Assembly (NCBI GenBank): GCA_905236275.1
Contig: CAJOPI010000322.1
Span: 1 to 6,996 of the forward strand
Direction of reading: 5' to 3'
Length of the DNA stretch: 6,996 bases
Source: an uncultured Lachnospiraceae bacterium
GTDB lineage: Bacteria; Bacillota; Clostridia; Lachnospirales; Lachnospiraceae
Part shown: positions 1 to 5,810 of the stretch, piece after piece
Layout: the number at the start of each line of letters is the position of its first letter
Numbering within the stretch: the stretch's first letter is position 1
Notes under the pieces: model-generated
What the model was told of the DNA's origin: nothing
Databases searched by the model: none
Seen by the model: only the letters and a program-made list of their open reading frames with translations
Translations under genes and position numbers: made by a program

Positions 1-1103
1 AGGGCAGGCTCATTAACCTTGATTCCTCCCGCTATATTGACATAAGCATCCGAATTTGCAAGCTTCATTCCGGCACGCTTTTCAAGCACTGCCATAAGCA
101 GGTTCACCCTGTTATAGTCAGTTCCCGTAGCCTGCCGCCTCGGAAAGCCAAAGCTCGTATCGCAGACAAGAGACTGGATTTCAATGAGAAGCGGCCTCGT
201 TCCTTCCATGCAGCAGGTGACCACGCTTCCCGAAGCATCCTCGGGTCTTCCCGAAAGCATGAACTCAGAAGGGTTCTCGACCTCCTTCAGACCGCTTTCG
301 CCCATTTCAAACACGCCTATTTCATCAGTAGAGCCAAAGCGGTTCTTTACACCTCTAAGCACCCTGTAGCTGCCCTTTGCATCGCCTTCGAAATAAAGTA
401 CCGTATCAACCATGTGCTCTAAGACCCTCGGACCTGCCACAGCACCTTCCTTTGTCACGTGACCTATTATGAAAATGCTGATACCCATTGTTTTTGCAAT
501 CCGCATCAGCACGCCTGTGGTCTCCCTGACCTGTGATACCGAGCCCGGAGCCGCCTGTACGTTTTCGTTGAACATGGTCTGTATTGAGTCAATGACAACC
601 ATTTCAGGCTTGCTGTCCATTATGATATTCGAAACGGTATCGAGATTGGTTTCCGACAGGAGCTTAAGCTTATCATTAAAGTCCCCGAGCCTTACAGCCC
701 TCATTTTTATCTGCTTTAAGGATTCCTCACCCGATACATAGAGGATTTCATGCCCTGCATTGCTGACATTACGACATACCTGCAGTAGAAGTGTTGATTT
801 ACCTATTCCCGGGTCTCCGCCCACGAGAAGCATCGAGCCCTTGACTATTCCGCCGCCTAAAACCCTGTCAAGCTCATCAATTCCGCTCGAAACCTTATCC
901 TCGGATATCATCTCGATCTCAGATATTGCCATAGGGCGAACAGAGCCGCGGCTTAATGCCGCGGCACTGCGTTTGTCCGATCCTTTTGGCTGAAGGGTTT
1001 CCTCAACCATACTGTTCCATTCATGACAGGCAGGACACTGTCCCATCCATTTCGGGGATTCATACCCGCAATTCTGACAAAAAAATGCTGTTTTCTTCTT
1101 CAT
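1..1103 (-). CDS. radA: DNA repair protein RadA (branch-migration helicase), C-terminus cut by window edge
   Basis: RadA is a RecA-related, DnaB-like ATPase that drives branch migration of recombination intermediates and loads on D-loops in the cytoplasm. The first 367 residues are visible; the family is usually about 450 long, so roughly the last 90 lie beyond the left edge. Seen in order: an N-terminal C4 zinc finger (C9, C12, C23, C26, CQNC...CPAC), a RecA-type ATPase core with Walker A GGDPGIGKST (about 95-104), Walker B MVVID ending at D172, the RadA signature KNRFG (253-257), then the start of the Lon-protease-like domain (from about 280, including NIAGGIKVNEP at the edge). The start ATG overlaps the stop of the 137-residue gene upstream (ATGA). 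No good Shine-Dalgarno precedes it, so translation probably depends on coupling. The open frame has no interruption. Identification is very secure from the motif set; taxonomic placement and coupling are inferred. Confidence 0.97.
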   Translation of the reverse strand, partial: MKKKTAFFCQNCGYESPKWMGQCPACHEWNSMVEETLQPKGSDKRSAAALSRGSVRPMAISEIEMISEDKVSSGIDELDRVLGGGIVKGSMLLVGGDPGIGKSTLLLQVCRNVSNAGHEILYVSGEESLKQIKMRAVRLGDFNDKLKLLSETNLDTVSNIIMDSKPEMVVIDSIQTMFNENVQAAPGSVSQVRETTGVLMRIAKTMGISIFIIGHVTKEGAVAGPRVLEHMVDTVLYFEGDAKGSYRVLRGVKNRFGSTDEIGVFEMGESGLKEVENPSEFMLSGRPEDASGSVVTCCMEGTRPLLIEIQSLVCDTSFGFPRRQATGTDYNRVNLLMAVLEKRAGMKLANSDAYVNIAGGIKVNEPA

Positions 1104-1513
1104 GCTTTCTTAACTTCAACTCTTACCTGTCCTGCGCCTGCAAGCTCCACGCTCACCGAAAGCTTACCTCCCAGATTCGTACTCATCTTACCTGCATTCT
1201 CTCCGCCTACGAACACCTCGTACTCTGTCTCGTCCGCAAGACCGAGTGTGATCTGTGCATCATCATCACCCTCGACCTCAAATGCAACTCCATTTTCTGT
1301 CTCTTCGAAATTGTTTACGCTTGTTCCCGGTACTGATTCATAGACAAACATGCCGTTCTTTTCAAGCTTTGTCATTTCACTGAAGGTCTTGACCTTGTAC
1401 AGGTCTCCGGAATGCTCGAAATCCTCTAACTTCGCCTTTTTGTCAAGACTGTGATTTCCAAAGCTGATAAATCCGTTTGCCTCGCTGCGTAGCAATTCCT
1501 TTACTGCTGACAT
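1100..1513 (-). CDS. Small acidic conserved protein of unknown function (endosialidase-like name in some annotations)
   Basis: A complete 137-residue protein with no signal peptide or membrane segment, so probably cytoplasmic. The first 60 residues are mixed charged (KELLRSEANGFISFGNHSL, then KAKLEDFEHSGDLYKVKTF). The second half (about 66-136) alternates short hydrophobic and acidic stretches and looks all-beta (FEVEGDDDAQITLGL, YEVFVGGENAG, TNLGGKLSVSVEL, QVRVEVKK). From memory, close relatives in Lachnospiraceae are sometimes labelled 'endosialidase', but this protein is far too short for that enzyme and no catalytic motif is seen, so I do not adopt that function. The start is supported by a strong Shine-Dalgarno (AAAGGAGG) 8 bases upstream. 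The stop overlaps the radA start by 4 bases, so the two form a translationally coupled pair. The gene is separated from clpC by 177 bases that carry its own candidate promoter and a palindrome. The coding call is firm; the role is unknown. Confidence 0.9.
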   Translation of the reverse strand: MSAVKELLRSEANGFISFGNHSLDKKAKLEDFEHSGDLYKVKTFSEMTKLEKNGMFVYESVPGTSVNNFEETENGVAFEVEGDDDAQITLGLADETEYEVFVGGENAGKMSTNLGGKLSVSVELAGAGQVRVEVKKA

Positions 1514-1521
1514 TTCAAATC

Positions 1522-1530
1522 CTCCTTTAA
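1522..1530 (-). promoter_or_regulatory. Strong ribosome binding site of the 137-residue gene
   Basis: Minus-strand TTAAAGGAG lies about 8 bases before the ATG, a near-ideal Shine-Dalgarno that fixes the start at 1513. It directly abuts the right-hand half of the 16-bp palindrome, so a protein or RNA fold occupying the palindrome would also sit next to the ribosome site. Confidence 0.85.
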
Positions 1531-1544
1531 CAACATATGTTGTT
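1529..1544. promoter_or_regulatory. Perfect 16-bp palindrome, candidate operator
   Basis: AACAACATATGTTGTT is its own reverse complement over all 16 bases. It lies between an extended -10 box (1546-1554) and the Shine-Dalgarno of the 137-residue gene, covering the place where transcription would start. A position over the start site is typical of a dimeric repressor operator (MarR- or TetR-like sites have this symmetry), but no regulator gene is present in the window to assign it to. The palindrome is directly seen; its operator role is inferred. Confidence 0.5.
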
Positions 1545-1545
1545 C

Positions 1546-1554
1546 ATTATCACA
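1546..1554 (-). promoter_or_regulatory. Candidate extended -10 promoter for the 137 aa-radA pair
   Basis: Minus strand reads TGTGATAAT, matching the extended -10 pattern TGnTATAAT with one mismatch. A TTGACA-like hexamer (TGGACA) exists upstream but only 13 bases away, too close for normal spacing, so the call rests on the extended -10 alone. The start would fall about 7 bases downstream, in the middle of the palindrome. It would give the last two genes a transcript independent of clpC. Confidence 0.4.
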
Positions 1555-1590
1555 GACCGTCGGATGTCCATTTTTGCCTTGCATTCCTTC

Positions 1591-1624
1591 TGACATAGGC
1601 TCATAAAAAACATGAGCCAAGTCA
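1591..1624 (-). other. Hairpin with 7-bp core and 4-bp outer stem in clpC 3' region
   Basis: GGCTCAT (1598-1604) pairs perfectly with ATGAGCC (1612-1618) around a 7-base loop, and TGAC (1591-1594) pairs with GTCA (1621-1624) across a small internal loop. No T-tract follows on either strand, so it does not look like a standard intrinsic terminator. On the minus-strand RNA the loop is GUUUUUU, an unusual U-rich loop that could be a protein or RNA contact site. Confidence 0.5.
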
Positions 1625-1636
1625 TCAGTTATGTTG

Positions 1637-1672
1637 CGCCGTTGCTCAAAGCTTACGCTTTGGCATCCGGCG
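1637..1672 (-). other. GNRA-capped RNA hairpin downstream of clpC
   Basis: On the minus strand three stem segments stack: CGCCG with CGGCG, TGC with GCA, and CAAAGC with GCTTTG, about 14 pairs with one small internal loop and one bulge. The loop is GTAA, a GNRA tetraloop in RNA when read on the minus strand (on the plus strand it would be TTAC), which suggests that the minus-strand transcript is the functional form. No T-run follows. It may protect the clpC mRNA 3' end or be part of a larger fold. Confidence 0.5.
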
Positions 1673-1674
1673 AC

Positions 1675-1692
1675 AAAAAGGGCTCCTGCCTT
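1675..1692 (-). terminator. Weak possible terminator right after clpC
   Basis: The clpC stop codon is followed at once on the minus strand by AAGGCAGGAGCCCTTTTT, a 3-5 bp stem (GGC/GCC, extendable by AA/TT past a bulged C) and five T. The stem is short, so termination, if any, would be partial. It is the only hairpin in this intergenic region that is followed by a T-run. Confidence 0.3.
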
Positions 1693-4135
1693 ATTCTGTT
1701 TTGAAAACTATTTTATCATCCTTAACGGATGTTTTGACCGTATCGCCGGCTTTGCATCTTCCCGAAAGAAGCTCCTCCGCCAAAGAATCCTCTATCATAT
1801 TCTGGATGGCTCGTCTGAGCGGTCTCGCACCATACTTGTCATCAGCTCCCTTGTCGATAATGAATTCCTTGACCTTTGCGGAAATCTTCAGTTCTATTCC
1901 CATCTGGTCTTTAGCACGATTTACAAGCTCCTTCGAAAGAAGCGAGACAATATCCTTCATATCATCCTTCGTGAGCTGACGGAATACAATTATATCATCG
2001 ATTCTGTTAATGAACTCAGGCTTAAAAATACGCTTAACCTCGCTCATAACATTATCCTTCATGTTTTTATATTCGTGTTCCCGATTGCGCTCCGTTCCGA
2101 ATCCCAGATGCTTCGGCTCAACGATTGCCTGCGCTCCGGCATTGCTCGTCATGATGATTATGGCATTCTTAAAGCTTACCTTGCGTCCTTTTGAATCTGT
2201 AATGTGACCGTCATCAAGAACCTGCAGCAGCACGTTGAATACGTCCGGGTGTGCCTTTTCTATCTCATCGAAAAGGATTACCGAGTACGGATTCCGTCTG
2301 ACCTTTTCAGCAAGCTGTCCGCCCTCATCATGTCCCACATATCCCGGCGGGGAACCGATCATTTTCGCAACGGAATGGGATTCCATGAATTCAGACATAT
2401 CTACCCTGATAATGGAATTTTCGCTGCCGAAAAGTGCTTCCGCTAAAGCCTTTGAAAGCTCGGTCTTTCCGACACCGGTAGGTCCGAGGAAAAGGAAAGA
2501 GCCCATCGGTCTTTTCGGGTCTTTCAAGCCCACTCTTCCGCGTCTGATAGCCTTCGAAACCGCCGTAACCGCTTCATCCTGGGCTATAACCCTCTTGTGA
2601 AGGATTTTTTCAAGCTTTATGAGTTTATCATTTTCCTTCTCGGTAAGCTTTCCGATAGGTATCTTCGTCCAGGTGGAAACTACGTCTGCGATGGAATCCT
2701 CATCAAGCGCAAAGGCCTTTGCATCACGTTTTTTCCTGTAACGCTTTTCAAGGCTCTCAGCCTTTGAACGAAGCTTTTCCTGCTCAAGCCTCAGTGCTCG
2801 CGCATTTACGAAATTGCCTTCCTTTATGGCTCTTTCCTTCGAAAGCTCCAGTTCAGCAACCTCTTTATTTATCTCCGAAATGGCAGGCGGCACGCTTAAG
2901 CCTTCAAGCCGCAAATGGCTTGCTGCCTCATCCATGACATCGATTGCCTTGTCAGGAAGGAACCTGTCGCTTATATATCTTGAAGAAAGCCTTACCGCTG
3001 CTTCGACAGCTTCCGGAAGAATTGTTATTCCATGATGATCCTCGTACTTATCCTTGATTCCCATCAATATGGCGATTGCCTCTTCTTCCGTAGGCTCATC
3101 AACCGTCACAGGCTGGAAACGTCTTTCTAAAGCCGCATCCTTCTCGATATATTTCCTGTATTCTTCAAGTGTCGTCGCACCGATAAGCTGAAGCTCTCCC
3201 CTTGCAAGAGAAGGCTTAAGGATGTTCGACGCATCGATGGCACCCTCGGCACCTCCGGCTCCTATCAGAGTATGTATCTCATCCATGAAGAGAAGAATGT
3301 TTCCGTCATTTATGACTTCACTTACCGTCCTTTTTATCCTCTCTTCAAATTCACCCCTGTATTTACTTCCTGCGACCATACCGGACATATCAAGGGATAC
3401 TACCCTCTTGTTCTCGATAGTCTGCGGAACATTTCCCTCAACTATCCTTACGGCAAGACCTTCTGCAATCGCTGTCTTACCGACACCTGGCTCTCCCACA
3501 AGACAGGGATTGTTCTTCGTCCGTCTCGAAAGTATCTGAACGACCCTCATTATCTCGTCATTTCTGCCGATAACGGGGTCAAGCTTTCCTTCCCTTGCCA
3601 GCTGGGTCAGGTCACGACTGTATTTATCAAGCATGGGCGTTGCGCTCACGCTTCTGTCCCTTGACTGCCTTGTATTCTTCAGATCCTCTCTTGCGATATT
3701 CGGATTTTCACCCATGGCAAGAAGCGTATCCGAATAGAGCTTCATGATATTGATATTCAGCGTATTCAGAAGCCTTACTCCTACGCTGTCGCCCTCTCTC
3801 ATAAGGGCAAGCAGAATATGCTCGGTTCCGATCCTGTCGCCCTCGAAACGCTTTGCCGTCTCCTCCGAAAGTTCAAGTATCCTCTCCGCCCTCGGCGTCA
3901 GACCATCATGCTCCTTCAGTACGACATCGGTTCCGGGAGCAATGAGCTGTTCTATCAGCTCCAATATCTGCTTTTCATGAACATTGTTTTCTTCAAGCAC
4001 AACCGCCGCAACTCCTGAACCCTCGCGAATCAATCCTAAAAGTATGTGCTCGGTGCCAACATAGTTCTGATTCATCTCGCGTGCACTCTTCCTTGCAATT
4101 TCCAGTACACGAAGCGCTTTTTCGGTATAGTCCAT
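1691..4135 (-). CDS. clpC: ClpC, ATP-dependent Clp protease unfoldase subunit (Hsp100)
   Basis: ClpC forms a cytoplasmic hexamer that unfolds proteins and threads them into ClpP for degradation in protein quality control and stress response. The 814 residues match the usual ClpC length. Seen in order: two Clp_N repeats (about 1-145, each with GTEHILL at 27-33 and 103-109); first AAA+ domain with Walker A GEPGVGKT (214-221), Walker B LLFMDE (281-286) and arginine-finger region ERRF (337-340); UVR/middle domain (about 418-465), which in ClpC binds adaptors and separates it from ClpB and ClpA; second AAA+ with Walker A GPTGVGKT (551-558), Walker B VILFDE (619-624), a ClpP-docking LGF loop (677-679), and sensor-2 motif GARPLRRAIQ (769-778). 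All key residues are present. Only 9 bases separate it from the upstream membrane-protein gene. No ctsR, mcsA or mcsB precedes it, and no CtsR heptad repeat (GGTCAAA) is seen nearby. Identity is secure; regulation is unknown. Confidence 0.98.
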   Translation of the reverse strand: MDYTEKALRVLEIARKSAREMNQNYVGTEHILLGLIREGSGVAAVVLEENNVHEKQILELIEQLIAPGTDVVLKEHDGLTPRAERILELSEETAKRFEGDRIGTEHILLALMREGDSVGVRLLNTLNINIMKLYSDTLLAMGENPNIAREDLKNTRQSRDRSVSATPMLDKYSRDLTQLAREGKLDPVIGRNDEIMRVVQILSRRTKNNPCLVGEPGVGKTAIAEGLAVRIVEGNVPQTIENKRVVSLDMSGMVAGSKYRGEFEERIKRTVSEVINDGNILLFMDEIHTLIGAGGAEGAIDASNILKPSLARGELQLIGATTLEEYRKYIEKDAALERRFQPVTVDEPTEEEAIAILMGIKDKYEDHHGITILPEAVEAAVRLSSRYISDRFLPDKAIDVMDEAASHLRLEGLSVPPAISEINKEVAELELSKERAIKEGNFVNARALRLEQEKLRSKAESLEKRYRKKRDAKAFALDEDSIADVVSTWTKIPIGKLTEKENDKLIKLEKILHKRVIAQDEAVTAVSKAIRRGRVGLKDPKRPMGSFLFLGPTGVGKTELSKALAEALFGSENSIIRVDMSEFMESHSVAKMIGSPPGYVGHDEGGQLAEKVRRNPYSVILFDEIEKAHPDVFNVLLQVLDDGHITDSKGRKVSFKNAIIIMTSNAGAQAIVEPKHLGFGTERNREHEYKNMKDNVMSEVKRIFKPEFINRIDDIIVFRQLTKDDMKDIVSLLSKELVNRAKDQMGIELKISAKVKEFIIDKGADDKYGARPLRRAIQNMIEDSLAEELLSGRCKAGDTVKTSVKDDKIVFKTE

Positions 4136-4140
4136 TCAAT

Positions 4141-4147
4141 TCCCCTA
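4141..4147 (-). promoter_or_regulatory. clpC ribosome binding site overlapping the upstream stop codon
   Basis: Minus strand TAGGGGA contains both the TAG stop of the 530-residue gene and the purine-rich ribosome site (AGGGGA) for clpC, about 5-6 bases before its ATG. This arrangement implies that clpC is translated from the same mRNA as the membrane-protein gene and that ribosomes finishing that gene help start clpC. Confidence 0.7.
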
Positions 4148-5737
4148 TTTCTTTATGTCAAGAAATTCAAAGTCGAAATCCTCATCAAAATCATAATTCT
4201 TTCGCTTTGCCTGCGATTTCTTCGGTCTGTCATCAAAATCATCAAAACCGTCGTCCTCAGTTGCCTTTTTGTTTATCTCTTTTGAAGGAATACCTGCCGT
4301 AATCTCCATATTCGCCCAGTCCACATCTTCTGCTGCCCTGTTGCGCTCGATAGGCATTCCGTCATCATTATCCTCATCATCGTCCTCATCCGGAAAACGA
4401 TTGAAGTCGAAGCCGCGTTCTCTCTCCCTTTCGGAAAGATAACCCACTCCGTTTCCTCTGAGCCTTGCCCTTTCCTTCTTTATGACACGCTCCCTTATTG
4501 CGCGCATATCATCTTCATCCTCATCATCCTCAGAGCTTCTGCGTTTCTTTTTCTTATTCCTGACCGGCTTTTCAGGCTTTGCTCTCCTGCTTCCCCTGTC
4601 CGGTCTTACTGTCTCGGGGTCTCTGTCCCTTCCGCCAAGGAGAAGGTTTATGAGAATGAAAGCAAGTATCGCGATAACAATCACAAGAATAATTATTATG
4701 AAAAGCCTTGTTCTTGAAAGGCTGCGGTATTTCTTGGTCGTATCCGTCTCACCATGAGGTACATCCACATATCTCTGATAGGTCTGATACTGGATATCGT
4801 AAAGGAAAAATCCTAAATTTCCATAATCATCCACTGCATAGAGAAGGCAGTACTCATCCGTCGTAGGTGCGATAAGACCTGCCGCATTGGTATGATTCAG
4901 CTCTTCAAGGGCAAGCATTGCAGCTTCCTGTTCCTCGCTCGAAAGCGTATTCGCAGCTTCCGCGCCTGCAGCGTCTTCCTGAGCTTCCTCTGCTGCCGGT
5001 TCTGCATCCTGTCCGCTCTCATCTGCGGCAGCACCCGCTGTCAGCATATCTTCCGCAGCATAAACTCTCTGCAGGTTGAACAATGATGCCTCTTCGTCGG
5101 AACTGCCCTTTTCTTCCTTATCCTCAGCTTCCTCAGACTCTTCCTCAGTGGAAACCTCTTCCGGCAGAGACCATGCCGTAGCGGATTTCGAACCCCATTT
5201 CAGGTCCTTTTTCTTGAAGCCTTCGGGTCCCACAACATTGTCGCCGGGATCAAGGACGATTATATAATGGTCATCCTTTCCGTCAATCTTGATCATATCC
5301 GACATCGTTGCATTGTTCGTGGTATCGCAGAGATAGAACTCTCCATCCGAACCGTCCGCATTCGTAAGGTATGCAAGGGTGATAGTCAGCCCCTCAGCCC
5401 CAAGAGTCGCACTCTTTGTAACTCTCTGGGCAAGCTCGACCGTCTCTCCCGCATAATCCACTGTAAAAGTACTGAAGCCAAAAGGCACTTCACTGTCAGG
5501 GAAAGACAGCGCGATAAATTTTCCGTCAATGTTAGTTGCTATGGAGCTCGGTGTGACACCCTCCGAGCTGACTGCATTTTCAGCGTCTTCCCCTCCTTCT
5601 TCCTCTGAAACCTCCGCATCCTCTACGGCTTCCGCCGCCTCCTCTGCGTAAACACAGGTTCCCAAGGTAGAACTCATAATGAACATTGCCGCAAAAAACG
5701 ACAAGGCTGCCTTTCTAAGAGCTGATTGTTTCTTCAT
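4145..5737 (-). CDS. Exported single-pass membrane protein with acidic cytoplasmic tail, function unknown
   Basis: I do not recognise the family. The 530 residues show a clear plan. An N-terminal signal peptide (basic MKKQSALRKA, hydrophobic core to about 27, likely cleavage after VYA at 31) is followed by an acidic linker (32-58). A folded-looking domain spans about 60-190 (GKFIALSFPDSEVPFGF, YAGETVELAQ, DHYIIVLDPGDNVVG). A second Glu/Ala-rich linker (193-275) leads to a short conserved-looking stretch (about 285-325, TTDEYCLLYAVDDYGNLGF). One membrane helix lies at about 345-367 (LFIIIILVIVIAILAFIL). A 160-residue cytoplasmic tail then alternates basic (381-400) and very acidic blocks (403-410, 449-459, 495-503, 515-526), probably disordered. 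Topology is predicted outside-N, inside-C. The start is supported by AGAGG five bases upstream. It sits directly before clpC with a shared stop/ribosome site, so an envelope sensor or anchor linked to ClpC is conceivable but unproven. Confidence 0.9.
   Translation of the reverse strand: MKKQSALRKAALSFFAAMFIMSSTLGTCVYAEEAAEAVEDAEVSEEEGGEDAENAVSSEGVTPSSIATNIDGKFIALSFPDSEVPFGFSTFTVDYAGETVELAQRVTKSATLGAEGLTITLAYLTNADGSDGEFYLCDTTNNATMSDMIKIDGKDDHYIIVLDPGDNVVGPEGFKKKDLKWGSKSATAWSLPEEVSTEEESEEAEDKEEKGSSDEEASLFNLQRVYAAEDMLTAGAAADESGQDAEPAAEEAQEDAAGAEAANTLSSEEQEAAMLALEELNHTNAAGLIAPTTDEYCLLYAVDDYGNLGFFLYDIQYQTYQRYVDVPHGETDTTKKYRSLSRTRLFIIIILVIVIAILAFILINLLLGGRDRDPETVRPDRGSRRAKPEKPVRNKKKKRRSSEDDEDEDDMRAIRERVIKKERARLRGNGVGYLSERERERGFDFNRFPDEDDDEDNDDGMPIERNRAAEDVDWANMEITAGIPSKEINKKATEDDGFDDFDDRPKKSQAKRKNYDFDEDFDFEFLDIKK
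4361..4392. repeat. TCATC-type low-complexity tract coding an Asp/Glu run
   Basis: Plus strand is dominated by tandem tcatca/tcctcatc units, which on the minus strand are GAT/GAC/GAG codons for the acidic block at residues 449-459 of the membrane protein. A similar tract at about 4507-4531 encodes residues 403-410. Such runs can change length by replication slippage in steps of three bases without breaking the frame. Confidence 0.6.
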
Positions 5738-5741
5738 GATA

Positions 5742-5748
5742 TCCTCTC
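5742..5748 (-). promoter_or_regulatory. Ribosome binding site of the 530-residue membrane protein
   Basis: Minus strand GAGAGGA lies about 5 bases before the ATG at 5737 and supports that start, which also gives a well-formed signal peptide. The match to the anti-Shine-Dalgarno is moderate, weaker than those of the two small genes. Confidence 0.6.
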
Positions 5749-5766
5749 ACTTAATAAATATTCTTC

Positions 5767-5810
5767 ATAAGACCGCTCCTGCCTCCAGACATTTATCGAA
5801 CGGCTCTTAT
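5767..5810 (-). other. Intercistronic hairpin over the stop codon of the 155-residue gene
   Basis: Minus-strand ATAAGAGCCG (5801-5810) pairs with CGGTCTTAT (5767-5775), nine pairs with one bulged G, closing a loop of about 25 bases. It contains the TAA stop of the upstream gene, and what follows is A/T-rich but has no clean T-run. It may act as a partial attenuator or an mRNA processing/stability point between the two genes. The pairing is seen; the role is a guess. Confidence 0.35.

Larger units (their letters stand above)
1557..1674 (-). repeat. Structured intergenic element with imperfect terminal inverted repeats (possible MITE-like repeat or structured RNA)
   Basis: The ends of this 118-base stretch are imperfect inverted copies: CGTCGGATGTCCA reading inward from 1558 and CGCCGGATGCCA reading inward from 1672 on the other strand (11 of 12 paired positions match, with one single-base indel). 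Between them are two local hairpins (1637-1672 and 1591-1624). The long-range stem and the first hairpin share bases 1661-1672, so they cannot form together. No coding frame fits here. It could be a small dispersed repeat that inserted behind clpC, or a leader/3' UTR RNA with two alternative folds. The inverted repeats are seen; which interpretation is right cannot be told from one copy. Confidence 0.45.

Noticed and set aside
1598..1618. 7-bp hairpin as an intrinsic terminator of clpC
   Set aside because: No T-run follows on either strand; kept as a hairpin only.
1631..2194. Plus-strand 187-codon open frame opposite the clpC 3' end
   Set aside because: It lies almost wholly antisense to the well-supported clpC frame, its translation looks like no known family, and no ribosome site precedes it.
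5645..5737. Lipoprotein signal in the 530-residue protein (Cys28 in LGTC)
   Set aside because: Thr before the Cys does not fit the usual lipobox, while VYA at 29-31 gives a normal signal-peptidase I site, and the protein already has a membrane helix.
5738..5806. CtsR operator upstream of the clpC group
   Set aside because: No GGTCAAA direct repeat found here or in the 6275-6324 gap; the site could lie outside the window.
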